Below are positions 10,365 to 23,266 of a stretch of 64,000 nt of DNA, in pieces. The notes beneath the pieces were generated by a model. That model was not told where the DNA came from, did no database searches, and saw only the letters and a list, made by a program, of their open reading frames with translations. This stretch comes from Haberlea rhodopensis (Eukaryota > Streptophyta > Magnoliopsida > Lamiales > Gesneriaceae), in the NCBI GenBank assembly GCA_907163345.1, contig CAJQUN010000055.1:372001-436000 (forward strand), written 5' to 3'. The position numbers were made by a program, and so were the translations under genes. Each line of letters starts with the position of its first letter. The stretch's first letter is position 1.

Positions 10365-12202
10365 GCCTATAATATGAGCTAATGGGGTTTTATATTGGTA
10401 CTGCATATCAATGGTTTCTAAACTACCTATTTAAAAACGTGTAGTAGAAATTCCAAATTATGTGCATAATCTATGTTAGTAATTGAAACTTTTATAGGAT
10501 TAAGGAAGTTTTTCAAATTTTATTTTAATTTTTTTCCAATTTCAGAAACGTTTTTCACCATAATCGTGCATCTTTTTTTTAATTTAAGCGACAATTTCCC
10601 AATAACCCGGAAATTTTTTGAAGGCATGCAAGAACTAATACAATATTGTACAAATACTCAAATAGCATATCAAATATTGCTGATAAGAGGACTTAATATA
10701 TTCACAGTGCTACAAGTTTTATTATATAATAGTCTTCTTCTGTACGCGATGCATACATATATATATATTTTTATGAAATGATATGATAAAATCGCATACA
10801 CATACATTTTTTTTATGAAATGATATGATAATTGTAACGTCTATTTTTATTTTAGTTTTATTTTTTAATTTAAATTATGAAATTTATATTTTATTTTTTT
10901 TGGATTTTAACAAATTTTTTAGAATAATATGGTAATTTGTATGGTATGTGTGATGGTAATTTGTATGATTGTGAAGTGTATAACGTAAATTGGTGGATAC
11001 GTAGATAGTAGGCGTGATAGTAATATTTTAGATTGACAAGTACATAAGTATAATTAGACATTAGTCTGAAATTATCGAACTACTAAGGTCCTTACACATT
11101 ATATATAGTATAAACATAGAATATAAACAAGAAATTTGAATTTTATTTATTACTCCCACCATTTTTGTTGTCCACTTAATAAAATATTATGATATTGCCA
11201 GAATAATTATTGTTGCTGCCAGAGCAATTTCTATGAATTTAACATGAAAATTACTCTAACAATAATAATCGCTATGTCAATAACATTTTCGTTGATAAAA
11301 AAAAACTCAGGGTTTGCTACATTATAGTCATGTGTTAAATTATCTCTCCATTTATCTAAATCAAATAATTAAGTACTATTGTACTGACATTATATGAATT
11401 TATTAAAGTTCAATAATGCCCTACTTGTGAATTTATTTAATACATGTTGCACTATTTTAATTTTAGACAGTGATATTGAGGTTTTTCAAGTGCAACAATA
11501 TTGTCATTGTAACCTAAAAGTCTACGAAAGACATAATCTTTCCAGCTTCGTGCCAATTGGATTAGGTAACAAGATATTATAATATTCCCTTTATTACGCT
11601 ATTTATATACTCATCGGTCGCCTGATTTAACTCTGTAAGTTTGTTTTAAAGCATATTGTTTAATTTGACGAAAATGAGAGCATGACCTATTTATGAAACA
11701 ACCCACTTAAATATTACTAACAAATCTCAAAGTCCCATCAATTTTATACACTAATCAATCTTTGTCGGTATTAATTAATTGTTAATTATTGGTCTTATTC
11801 GTAATGTCCAGTCATTAACAGTAATCTCTGTTTGTCAACCATATTGATCCCTCGATGCATTCGATGTAGTTGGCCTTTGGGTTCTCTTTTGAATGGGTGC
11901 GTAGCCTTAAGAAATACACACACGTGAACTCGCTATTTTCCTCGTATTTTGAGTGGATTAATCCTCCAACAGACAAACAAATACTACAAAACCTCATGCA
12001 ATGACGGACATCTAAAATGACAGAAGAAATGAATCCCAGACAGCAGCGCTAGCGGAGAAAACATGGGCAGCGAAACCCTAAAGCCGTTAAATCATTTATT
12101 TTAAGCCCCAGTTCCAACAAAATCCTCAATTCCTAGACTTATTAATTATAGATATTAATATATGGTAATTTGTTTACGAATGTGTGTATGTCGAAAGGTT
12201 GG
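10365..12202. other. Intergenic, AT-rich, no gene seen
   Basis: Low-complexity AT-rich DNA with short unsupported ORFs (10473-10781, 11394-11582, 11815-11997 minus). None has a recognisable domain or plausible splice context. Confidence 0.4.
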
Positions 12203-12212
12203 GTAACAAACA

Positions 12213-12356
12213 TAGGCGAAGCCGGGATACATAAATATATGCGGCTGACTGGGTTACGTAAGATTAAATAGCTATCACGATTTAGAGGGTGGGCTAAAAA
12301 ATGAAATTTTTTAAAATTAACACTAAAAAATTTTCTTTAGGATGGCTCCACCCCTA
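12213..12356. mobile_element. Small MITE with 10-bp target duplication
   Basis: Flanks GTAACAAACA (12203-12212) and GTAACAAATA (12357-12366) differ at one base. The left end TAGGCGAAGCC and the reversed right end TAGGGGTGGAGCC are imperfect inverted repeats. The longer TSD suggests a Mutator-like rather than hAT origin. Confidence 0.5.
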
Positions 12357-12366
12357 GTAACAAATA

Positions 12367-14200
12367 TGTCGACTATGAAATATCTTGTTGATGGGTGATC
12401 GAGCATTGAGAAGATCGATGTAGCGAGGTGGATTATTGAGAAGGTGAATGAGAAGTTCTCGAGGAATACTGGTACTTGGGCTGAGATTGAGGAAACCTTA
12501 CAAAATAGAGACGGTTGTTCTATATTTTTCCTTCTCCTTCTTCTTCTTTTAAATCTTGTACAATAAGTATGCCAGGTGGTGGAGAATTTTATTGAAAATT
12601 TGAGTTTTTTCTTGTTGCGATTTTGTGTTTTGATTTTGATTATACATATTGTTTATTCCAAAATTTTAATAAGTAATTTGCATCAAAAAGGAAAAAAGCT
12701 TAATTTTAGTTTAATATTTACTTTATTTTTTTATTTTTCATTAAAATTCTCATTTTTATAACTTGCTAAAGCCTCTAAAAAGTTTGATCCAATCTTCTCA
12801 AAGGGCAGGCACGAAAACCCGACCTTTAAAACTAGAGAGCAAACTCGGAGAATCGCTCTTTATAGGCAAAGATTACAGTGGTGGAGGTGGATTTCTTACA
12901 TAACTTACAACTTTAAGGGAAATTCTTTTATGTATCTGATCTTGTCATGCAACAATACACATGAATGTGTATCTGTATGTATGTATGGTCATTCATATGT
13001 ATTGGTGCATGACAAGACCAGTGCATAGAAGAATTTTGCCAACTTTCACGCCTCGAAAACGGAACCCTTTACCGATGATGAAACAGTAAGTATTGGTCGT
13101 TGAGAGGAACAAGTCCCTTCGTGCGCGCGTAGTCCACTTGTGAAGGAAATGATAGGATGTAGAGTTCTCATAATCAGTCTTGTTTACGTCTATCACGTTC
13201 ATTTGGGTCCTGTCGTACACAAAAACCGGGAAAAGGAACATAAAGCGTAAGTTAGTGCGGATACTTGAGAAGTAAATGAAATTAAGTATCCAAAGTTTCA
13301 AAAACGAATCTAGGAATTTTATTGAGGGGAAAAAAATTTAATGACATAAAAATTAAATAGAAAGATCATGATAAACATGAGACCGTAGATAAAAATAACT
13401 AGGTAAATATTAGTTATTCTAGTCGAGAGCTTGTGGTTCGAAATCTTTTCATAGTAAATCCATGTCGACAAAGGCGGAGCCACTCTTGGGCAAGGGGGCA
13501 CATTATCCCACAAAAATTATAGTTTGTCAATCAAAAATTATACCCGCATTCCCACAAAATATTTTTTGCCCCCTTTTTACCCTCCATTTTTTCTCTTAAT
13601 ATTTGTTGCCCTCATATTAAATTTCCTGCGTCTGAATCTGATTATCGATCTCATAAAATATGCTTTTTCAATATATGCAACCAAGCAAGCATTAGGCATG
13701 TCATCTCCCATTCGATCATATAATCGATTTTTTGAGAATGTTCAATGGAGAAAATACTTTCTCTATGCTCGCGGTAGCAAAGGAAAATGTCAAAGTAACA
13801 AGCCTACAAATTACTTTATCACATATTCAAACAATGAATCTAACAAAATGCACAAGTATTACAAAAGAGATTTAACAGTTATACCTGATAATTAAAGCTA
13901 TTAGTGCTTGTGTACACGCAGGTTAAGAAAAAGAACAAACAACAAAAAACCAACACTGGTATACTTAAATTTCACCATGCAAGCACAGAAATGAGCTCCA
14001 GCTTAAAAGAAACTTGAATCCCAAAGCTGGCAATTAAAATTTTCAAATTAAATGCTTTTAACAAAAAAGATTAAGTCTTGTCCCACAAAACATTCGTCCC
14101 AATTGTCTAAATTCTTGGCTTTCCCACTCAATTTTCAATTTCATTTTAGGGGAATGAATGAAATTAGGTTATCCGTGTAAACAACCAATTGGGGAATTCT
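12367..14200. other. Intergenic, degenerate repeats
   Basis: A short exon-like stretch near 12420-12520 reads ARWIIEKVNEKFSRNTGTWA in one frame but is not recognised and has no partners. The segment from about 13473 (GGCGGAGCCACTCTTGGGC) to about 13625 resembles a decayed MITE of the GGCGGAGCC type. No gene is supported. Confidence 0.3.
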
Positions 14201-14275
14201 ACGTACATTAGGTCCAATGGGCCGACCCCTACCAGACCCCGCACAATCGCGTGAGCTTCGTGCACTCGTTGTTTT
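14201..14275 (+). mobile_element. Au-SINE-like 3' fragment
   Basis: The stretch ACATTAGGTCCAATGGGCCG, then GACCCCGCAC and GAGCTTCGTGCACTCGTTG, followed by T residues, matches the conserved 3' half of plant Au SINEs (which end around GAGCTT.GTGCACCGGGTTG). The 5' half with the pol III boxes is missing. Confidence 0.5.
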
Positions 14276-16581
14276 AAGCGCCAATTTTAAGCCAAATGAT
14301 ATTCACACGTTTTTTTTCCCGTTCATCTTTAACTAATGGATTAACAGAAGGAACAAAGCCTGAAAAGATAAGGGACTAAAAGTTGGGAGAGTAAAAAAGG
14401 TGACTAAAACCGAGAAAACACTATAATGTGGAGGACTATTGAGGAGTATCCACTATCAAAAGATATATATAATTATTGAGGGTCAGCTGCCCCCCTCAAT
14501 ACAACGTTCTCCCTTTGCCACAGCTGCATGTATGGCAAGTGTACAGTTTTCGAAACGTCCCTTGTATCAACAGTATAAGCACTAAGGAGTGCATTCAAGC
14601 ATTAATGTAATATGGGATATGATGCAACTAAGAAAACTTGATTATTGATAAGCGTGCCCACCACTAAATTCTACGTTTAATCATTTCTGGTAAGAAATGC
14701 AAGTATGGACTTTCATGTTTGTGGTTCTCGATAGTCCAACTTATTCGTTGAAGTATATGGCTCATGTACTGAAATTGAGCAGTTGTCGGAGCGTAACGGA
14801 GTGGAACGACTAGGGTTTAGAGTTATTATATAAGATATTCTTGTGTAACCCTATTTGGTGACAGTTAAATCTTGTGTTCTTATTCAAGTTGGAACTAAAC
14901 TCCCACCAATAAGGTAAGGTAGAGGAGCTAGGAGCTAAGAGCTAACAGGAATTCCTAAACATTGGGCAGTTCAGATAATCCCTAACAACTTAACGACCAT
15001 CAGCACAAGTCGATCATATATAATTGCTTTCATTACGAGAACAAAAATAAAAACTCTGCAATATTTCAAATCCCTTTACATTTGATAATGTATCGAACTA
15101 TTTTACCAAGTTGCAGGCTAATAGAATCTAATGGCTTCAAATGGCTAATGTCTTGGGCAGCCGAGGGATTTATGGATAGGACAACAGCCAGAACAAAACT
15201 TCGATAGTGTAAGAAACAATGCGGCGACTGGCATCGCTGAACAAATTGTTAAGGTAATGCAAAATAAACTATTAATCATAAATTGAAGATAAATAAACAC
15301 AATAAAACAAGAGTCGTTGCAATAACGACCCGTGGTCTCTGGGGAAGAGACCATTTCCCTTGCTATTTGGAAGGAACAAGTGCTAGCATAGCGATAGAAA
15401 AGTGCAATGGTAGGGAGTCTCAGCGGTTGAGGTAAATCACAGTCCCAATTGCAAAGAAAATGAGTATTTCAGTAGAGATAAAATTTTATACAAGTATCGA
15501 AAAAGAGACAAAACAGACTTAGCAATCCGAGGCCTGTAAAAACACAAGAGAATCGCCCTCTCACATGGGTAGTTTAAGGATTCACTATGCGTCCTTTCCC
15601 CGGATACAATTGCTAATAATATCAGCTATAGAGGAGAAGAAAAAGTTTCACCCACCAAAGCCGTTGGGCATTAAAAAATTATTTTTTTTACTTTTTTAAA
15701 TTTATTTTAAATTTTATTTTTAAAATCTATAAATACCACTTAATTTCTACCCAAATTTCACTCAAAACATTTCTCAAATTCTCTCCTCTCATCTCCAATT
15801 TTCAGAAATTGCATACAAATTATCTCTACTTCTTAAATTATATTCCAATTATCGCAATTAATAACCACTTTGTTATTATACCATTATTATTATTTCATTT
15901 TGATATATTCATTATTACTCTGACATCTTCTTTTACCAGTGGTGGTACTCTCTAAATTCTACCAGTGTTTTGCCAACTTTGATTAGAGCACCATATTGAC
16001 GAATAAGCGGAACTAATTGCACAACTTTCCACTTCCCAAGGGGCACGGCCTGTCAATGTATCGTAATAGGCGTGCGGCATGGCCAATGTCGCTCGTGCCG
16101 CCCGTCACGATTGACACCTATAAATACAGAGCATGTTACATAAATTGACATGTAGCATATTTTATTATACTTTTAAAATAATTTTCAAAGAACATACAAA
16201 GCTCGTAAAAAAACAAAGATTCAACAACACATTTGAGTTATATTAGTTTATATATCAATTACTATATTATGAAGAAAAAACATGGTACCTAACCTATCTT
16301 GGTTTCTTTGTATATTTTTTTTGTACTCTCTAAAATACGCATATGTAATTTACCACCTTCATTTTTTTCTAATTTTCTAAAACAATTATTTCATTGAATT
16401 AATAATATACCATATTAGTGTTTAATATTAAAAATTTAAATATGTATACTAAGTATATATATTTATATTGTATTGTTGCGAGAAAAAAACACAACAAAAT
16501 TTTAGATAAAGAAAAACTGTACCAACATACTATAATTTAAATGAAAATAAATTTATTTAGTATAAAATTATACTATATTAA

Positions 16582-16584
<3 letters not shown>
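14276..16584. other. Intergenic, no gene seen
   Basis: The minus-strand ORF 15145-15354 (69 codons) has no recognisable domain. A TATAAATA motif near 15729 is followed by pyrimidine-rich, leader-like sequence, but no coding frame follows. This may be a decayed transposon promoter. Confidence 0.3.

Positions 16585-16619
<35 letters not shown>
16585..16619. repeat. TA microsatellite
   Basis: About 35 bp of uninterrupted TA dinucleotides. Confidence 0.9.
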
Positions 16620-16621
<2 letters not shown>

Positions 16622-16861
16622 CATGTAAAAAATTGCTTGGAATGTGATAATCAGTAAAATTAATTATAGTATTATCTTAACAAATAATTTACAAATTCAA
16701 CGATGTCTCTAGAATCTTATGTTGACCTCGGAGAAAGTGATGGAGAAATATTTTATTGGCCATTAAAAGGCGTTTATGATATTGAAAATGAGGAAACAAA
16801 CAAAGAAAATAAATAAATAAATAATTGAATGATTGAGTTACAAAAGCTGAATTGAGGGATT

Positions 16862-17316
16862 GCATAAAAAAGTTTAAAGCTGCAGCCTTCGCCTGTGCAT
16901 GGTCCGCTCACATATTTGGCGGACCCTACAAAGTTTCCGATATATTTGAAAAGTTTTTAAAAATTATGGTATTTTTGAAAAAGGAAAAAAAAAATCTTGA
17001 ATTATTATTTTTAGCATAAAAAAGTTTAAAGCTGCAGCCTTCGCCTGTGCATGGTCCGCCCACATATTTGGCGGACCCTACAAAGTTTCCGATATATTTG
17101 AAAAGTTTTTAAAAATTATGGTATTTTTAAAAAAGAAAAAAAAATCTTGAATTAATTTTTTTAGCATAAAAAAGTTTAAAGCTGCAGCCTTCGCCTGTGC
17201 ATGGTCCGCCCACATATTGGGCGGACCCTACAAAGGTTCCGATATATCATAAAAGTTTTTAAAAATTATGGTATTTTTGAAAAAGCAAAAAAAAATCTTG
17301 AATTATTTTTTTATTA
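16862..17316. repeat. Three tandem ~150-bp units, each with a perfect hairpin
   Basis: Units start at 16862, 17014 and 17164 with GCATAAAAAAGTTTAAAGCT. Each includes GGTCCGCC, a spacer of nine bases, then GGCGGACC, an 8-bp inverted repeat; unit 1 has one change in the stem. The units end in an A-rich tract and TCTTGAATTA. Copies are well over 90% alike, so the amplification looks fairly recent. No ORF spans a unit. Confidence 0.9.
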
Positions 17317-17676
17317 AAAAAATACCTATATACTGATCTATCATCATGTATTATTAGTCAATTTCAATTTATGATCTCAAAATGATTTCGCTTTATATGT
17401 AATTGCCCTCGACGTGTTTGACTAAATTCTCCAGAACTTAGCGGTAGGGCCGTAGGGGTTTCAGAATTTTTTGGTGCAATATATAGATCTTAGGTTGCGT
17501 TTGGATGGACAGATTTATTAGGAGATTTCAAATAATTGTTTAGTTGAATATGGATTTTCAAAATAGATTTTAAATTGATTAATGTTAAATTTATTGTTAA
17601 GCTAAAAATTATAGAATTTCAAATTCAAAGTTTGGCGATATTAATTCTGAGTAATTGCTTACCTTTTTTTAATCAG

Positions 17677-17680
<4 letters not shown>
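17317..17680. other. Intergenic; possible MITE edge
   Basis: GGTTGCGTTTGGATGGACAG near 17493 resembles the start of common plant MITEs (GCGTTTGG ends), but no matching right end was found. No gene is seen. Confidence 0.25.

Positions 17681-17723
<43 letters not shown>
17681..17723. repeat. (ATA)14 trinucleotide microsatellite
   Basis: Uninterrupted ATA/AAT repeat over about 43 bp. Confidence 0.95.
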
Positions 17724-17724
<1 letters not shown>

Positions 17725-18104
17725 TAACTGATACTTGTACCTTCAATTTATGCTCCTTATATTTTGCTAAAGTTTGAAAAAAAATGTAAAATTTATTCCT
17801 ACAATAGATTAAAATAATAAATTGTGATGAATCACTCGATTATATTCAAATAAAAAAAATTGATATAAATAAAATTTTAAAGTGTATTGGATTCGATTAA
17901 AAGTTATAGAAAATCAAATCAATAAAAAATAACAATATCTGTCAACTAATTGGTTCTAATAAATCTTAAAAAAAATTTCAAATACATACATAAGATGTGC
18001 CCTTTTTATATAATTTTTTTCATAATTATAATTATGTAGAAAAATATTAATAATATTTATGATCAAAGAATATAAAAGATAGAGAAAAAATATTATATCA
18101 TATT

Positions 18105-18127
18105 ATATATATATATATATATATATA
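18105..18127. repeat. TA microsatellite
   Basis: About 23 bp of alternating T and A. Confidence 0.85.
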
Positions 18128-18949
18128 CTTAATATATATTGAATACGTGGATGTATCCATTTACGATATAATAAATTTCCAAAAAATATTTTTGTACTTA
18201 AAATGTAAATAATATATTAATAAAACTAGTTAATGTTATGGGAGGTGGGGGATTTGGAAGGTATCATTTCTAAAATAATTTTTCAATTAAATTTGGCAAA
18301 AAAAACAACAGTATATATAAATTCGCTTTTGAAGAAACTTAATTCATCTAGGTCCAGTTTTTACATTTAAGGATATTGACATCTTTTACCAAAATACCCT
18401 TAAAATCAAAATTGTTAACTCAAACTCATTTCAAACTTCTCTTGCGATCAAAACACATGTTATTCACCACATTCTTCAGCTCATCCCTCCCACCACAGCC
18501 AGTATCGCCGCTACGAAAACTCCCACCTCTGCAGTCGCCGCCGCTTCGCTCATGTTTCGCGAGCATCTTCTTCACCGGTGTATCATGATCTACAAGGATT
18601 TCTGAAACTGTAAATTCAGGAATTCTAAATTCAGAAATTCTTCTATATCCTTGCAGACCATGAACTTCCAATGGATTTTTTCTATGACTAGATTAATTAT
18701 AGTGTGATGTACGTTCATATACAACTGTAATACACAATTTGATTTCGGTTCCTTTTGATACAATTTGAAACCCTAATTGCTCGATTTTCTATTTATTTTT
18801 GAAATAAATATGTATATATGTACTGGTGGATTAAGAAAATAAAGATTTGAAGAAGGCATTGAGATTGAGCGTGCGTCTTGTTGGGGTGGAGTGTAGAGTT
18901 CTGAATATTTTCAGAAATGAACACTTGCACCATTGCTTTCCTTTTCAAA
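18128..18949. other. Intergenic flank of the GTGCAC array
   Basis: Contains a Pro/Ser-rich ORF at 18376-18588 with no recognisable domain, overlapped by an equally open antisense frame. No gene is supported. Confidence 0.3.
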
Positions 18950-20880
18950 CGCACCAATTGACATGGGGTGCAATAATCACATGGGGTGCACTTAGTCACA
19001 ATGACATGTTGTGCACTAATCACATGGGATGCACTTAATCACAATGACATGGGTGCACTAATCACATTGGGTGCACTAAAATTGAGTGCACGATAATCAC
19101 ATTAGGTACACTAAATCACAATTGCATTGTGTGCACTAAATCACGATGGCATGGTGATGCACGGTTTTTTGTACATTGGTGCACGAATTTTTTGCATGAT
19201 GGTGCACCAATTTTTGTAAAGGTGCAACATTATAATACTCAGTCGTGCATCATTTCTGTAATCAATCGTACAGCATTATAATAATTAGTCATGCATCATT
19301 ATAATAATTTGTACATTGATGCACAATTTTTTATACATTAGTGCACGATTGGTGCACTTGAATTTGAACATGGTGGTGCTTGATTGGTGCACGATTTTTG
19401 TACACTTGTGCATGGTCTTAGTACAGCGATGCACAATGTTTTGTATATTGGTGCACGTTTTTGTACATCGATGCACGTTTGTAGGGATGATATGTAGGGT
19501 AGTGCTTGCTTTGGGTTTGCTTACAAGAAGGTGCACATAAAAATGATCTGTTGAGGAAGATGATGTGTAGGGATGTTCTTGCTTTGGGCTTGCTTATAAG
19601 AAGATGCACGTAAAAATATGTAAATTTAGCAAAGGTCCACGTAAAAATATGTACATTGGATGCACTAAAATTGGATATTGGTATATTAAAATTGAACAAT
19701 GACTGCAATAAAATTGGACATCAGTGCACCAAAATTGGACATCGAGCACTAAAATTGGACATTGGATGAACTAAAATTGGTTTTGGTGTACGCTTTTGAC
19801 CTGTGGTGCACGATTCTTTTGCCCTATGGGTGCACGATTTTTTTTTGCCTGTGGTGTATGATTTTTTGGCCTGTGGATGCACGATTTTTTTGGTCTGTGT
19901 TTATGCAATTGTGGTGTATGATTTTCCAATGTTAGTGCATCAATGTCCAATTTTAGTGCACAAATGTCCAATCGTATACCACAATATTAAAAATCGTACA
20001 CCAAAAGATTAAAAATCGTGCACCAACATTACAAAAATTCAACTACACCATCATGCTTAAAATCAAAGTGCACCTTAATGTACCAAAAACGTGCATCAAT
20101 ATACAAAAAGCATGCACCAACTTTTGAATATAACTATGTTGTTTGTCGGCCAAAATTAAAACGGACATAACTTTTGATCCATGAGAAATTTTGCCTATTA
20201 TGACCTACGAAAGGAAAGATCTAACCCAATAGCAGTAGCACCACATGATGAACCTGAAATTCCTTGTTTTAGATAGGTTAAAAAAAATTCCATTTTATTG
20301 CTAACTTTGAGTAATTTTCATTTCCAAACTGCTTGCCACATTGAGTTCAGATTTTGTGGGTTCTATGTTCCTGTTTGAGGGAATTTTTAGAAATATTTTC
20401 ACTTATTCTGCATGAATTGATTTTTAACCTTTAGTGCACGATTTTTGAGCTTGTGGTGCACGATTTATGTAATATTGCGGTGCACAATTTTGGTAACCTT
20501 GTGATGTACTATTTTAACTTGTGGTGCTCTATTTTTAACCTTGTGGTGCACTAGATTTTTAATCTTTTGGTGCACGACTCTTTATCTTTGTGGTGCACGA
20601 TTTTCGAACCTTGTGGTGAACATAATTTTTTTGTAATGGGGGTGCATGATTTTTAAGCTTGTGGTGCACTTGATTTTTAACCTTGTGGTGCACTTGATTT
20701 TTAACTTTTGGTGTACGATTTTTAACGTTGTGGTGCACGATTTTTGTGAAGGTGGTGCACTTGATTTTTTTAAGGGGTGCACGATTTTAAACATTGTGTT
20801 CTATGATTTTTTAACATGCTGCCCGATTTTATAACATGCTGCATGATTTTAAAAATTGGGTGCATGATTTTTGTAAAGAA
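18950..20880. repeat. Degenerate GTGCAC minisatellite array with inverted segment
   Basis: Dozens of units of the type GGTGCACGATTTTT are spaced roughly 20-40 bp apart. From about 18950 to 19970 they read in the forward sense. From about 19980 to 20120 they read as the reverse complement (AAAAATCGTGCACC). A non-repeat stretch (about 20130-20430) follows, then forward units resume to about 20880. The core GTGCAC is itself palindromic. ORFs through the array on either strand are His/Cys/Thr-rich artefacts. Confidence 0.85.
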
Positions 20881-21551
20881 CATGTAAGTTTCAGCTTACC
20901 CTCAAAGTAACTTTGATAGGTAATGTTGCGTTAGGATTTGAAGACTTCGCCATTTGGACCAGCCTTTAACGAAAAAATCAGTTTTTTTAACATACCCACA
21001 GCCACCATTGGCTCTGAACATGCCATGCATCAACCAAAGTGATCTTCCATAACCCTATTGCAACATCAAAAAACTCGCTTATTGCCCTGCATTAATTTTA
21101 ATACACCAAAGATATGAAGCCTAAAATGCTACGTTTGAACCAAAAATCTTTACGATTAAGTAGAAATCACTAATACCATGCTTTGGGTTTGTGGCGTGGC
21201 GTGGCATATAAAATATTCAACTGAAATTTAACATGCTCGCTGAATGGATTCAGACTCAGTGGGACATTGTATGCTACCCGGAGTAAGACATATCTTACGG
21301 GTTAATTTCCATTAAATCGTGAAATATATTATACACACTAAAGAAATTTATATAGTTCAAACATATATATTTGACAATCCCGTACTAGTTTACACATTAT
21401 ATATTTCACATGCCTTAGTCATATATTGAATTGAATCAATTAAGCTGATATTTTGTATGTCGAATATGCATTATTGTTAATCAAAAATGAAGCTAGTCCA
21501 ATTTAAGAAGTTGAAATGAGTTAGCAGCTTGAGGCACGGAGCCATGTTTGC
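20881..21551. other. Intergenic, no gene seen
   Basis: AT-rich sequence between the GTGCAC array and the LINE/copia nest, with no supported ORF. Confidence 0.35.
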
Positions 21552-21780
21552 ATGAATGCGGTCGCTACCATCTTGGACCATTACGAGAATCCCTAGAGCT
21601 CTTGGCAGGATGGTCGCACCATGCTAGCATTTTTGGAGCTGTTGATAGATTTATTTTTGATCCACCTTAATTTGTATTGGTATCGGGCTGTAATGTATTT
21701 TGATTATCCCTTTGAATTTGGTCGTGTGGCTTCGTTCACTTACCCGACTTAGCTTGTAGACTCGTATTTTGTTTTAATGT

Positions 21781-22731
21781 TGTTGGGTTTGTTGGCCCAT
21801 TACCTATTCATTATTCTATTGGGCTTTGGCCCTTCTCCCTATCACCCATAATCGAGCCCCTCATTACCAAGCCCCCTTTCTTCTCCCAGCCTTCAACCCT
21901 TCGGTGCCCTCTTCAATCCAGAAGCTTCTCCTTCTCGCGTTTGGTGTCTCTTCGGCTGGACTTCTTGGAATTTGCAGCCTCCTCTTCGTCTCCCTCTTGC
22001 CTTTATGTTGGCCTTGGTTTATGATGAGGCTAACACCTCTGAAACCCCAAAAACCAGAGTGCAATTTTCGTCCCCCCTTTTTCGTTACTGTGTGTGCGGT
22101 GGGTGGCCGTGAGTGTGGTGCTTTGTGCGCTGGTTTGTGTTGTGTGGTGCTGTGTGCGCCTTGTGCTTGGGTTGGTGCTGTGTGCGCTGTGGTGTGTGTG
22201 GCCGTGAGTGGCTTGGTGCTGTGTGGCCGAGAGTCCACTGCTGGTGCTGTGTGCTCCTTGTGCTGAGTGGGGTGCTGAGCGTGCCTTGTGCTTGTGTGGT
22301 GCTGTGTGCGCCTAGTGCATGAGTGGTGCTGTGTGTGCCTTGTGCTAAGTGCGGTGCTGTGTGTGCGCCTAGAGCCTGGTGCTGTGTGCACTTTGTGTGG
22401 CCGTGTGTGGTGCTGTGTGTGAGCCGAGTGAGTGGTGCTGTGTGCACTAGTCTGCCGTGTGTGTCCAGGCTGTGTGCTTGGGCAGTGGGGTTCGGGCAGG
22501 GTCTTCGGGTAGTATCTTAGGGCAGTGTGTGTGTCTCCCCTTTAGGATACGATACATTGGTTCCCCGGTGACGACGTTGGAAGGAAACCCAGCTCGACCT
22601 GAGCCCTAATTCCTTACTCTTGCTTTGCATTTCAGTTTATAATTTATTTATTGAAATTGTATACTGTGATTGCTTTTGTTTCTTGATTGCAGGCATCAAT
22701 CGGGATTGGAAAGCGGGACGAAATCCTTACA
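21781..22731 (+). repeat. Copia 5' LTR
   Basis: Begins TGTTGGGTTT and ends CCTTACA. It matches the 3' LTR except for three substitutions (near 21902, 22140 and 22507) and two small indels (near 22271 and 22460). Roughly 22100-22460 is a degenerate tandem of GTGTGGTGCTGTGTGC-like units that yields meaningless Cys/Val-rich or His/Thr-rich frames. Confidence 0.95.
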
Positions 22732-22732
22732 G

Positions 22733-22744
22733 TGGTATCAGAGC
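22733..22744 (+). other. Copia primer-binding site
   Basis: TGGTATCAGAGC, one base after LTR1, is complementary to the 3' end of plant initiator tRNA-Met, the standard copia primer. Confidence 0.92.
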
Positions 22745-23266
22745 GTTCCGTGCCTGGTGGAGTGCTCGGTGGACTTCGGGCAGCGGCTGGAGAGCTTGGC
22801 TGGTCTCGGGCAGACCTCGGGCAGTGGCTGGAGAGCTTAGCTGGGCTCGGGCAGTGCTTGTTGGGCTTCGGGCAGCAGCTGTTGGCTTCGGGCAGCGGGC
22901 AGGAGAGCTCGGGCAGCGACTGGAATCTCGGGCAGATCTCGGGCAGATCTCGGGCAGTGCTTTTCGGTGCTTCGGTCAGTGTTGGTTTCGTCACCCCAGA
23001 GCTTTGTCTCTGGTTAGTAAGTGATTATTTAACCCTTAATCATTTTACTATCGTGTTTCTAGGTGTAATTGTGTCCCTTACCCGTAGGAAAATCTCTATC
23101 GGAAGCCCCATGCTCGTACACCGTTGAGTGTACTGTGATCTTGTGGGTGATAGCGATTCTTCCTCCCTTAGCTTGGTTAAATTCTTTCATTGTGTGTTTT
23201 GTGCCTTGTGGTCCTTGCTTCTGCTGTTTGGTTGTTGAAATTGTGTGTGCCTCTCTGCTTAGTGTG
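22745..23266 (+). other. Copia leader with TCGGGCAG repeats
   Basis: About 230 bp after the primer-binding site consist of degenerate repeats of a CTCGGGCAG/GGAGAGCT type. The remainder leads to the gag ATG. The frame is open from 23069, but the MASISGYNLEPFNGKSDFS start at 23267 fits the copia gag N terminus far better. Confidence 0.65.

Noticed and set aside
18950..20880. CRISPR-like array
   Set aside because: Units are degenerate, spacing is irregular, spacers are not unique, and this is plant nuclear DNA; a minisatellite explains it.
21826..22520. Several long ORFs on both strands (Cys/Val-rich or His/Thr/Gln-rich)
   Set aside because: They lie in the copia LTR's GTGTGCTG array and recur in the second LTR; low-complexity translation with no domain.
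22644..23127. ORFs overlapping on both strands after the copia primer-binding site
   Set aside because: They cross the TCGGGCAG repeat leader, and the real gag start is at 23267.
23069..23266. N-terminal 66-residue extension of the copia ORF
   Set aside because: Open frame only; it does not resemble copia gag, while the ATG at 23267 gives the expected gag start.
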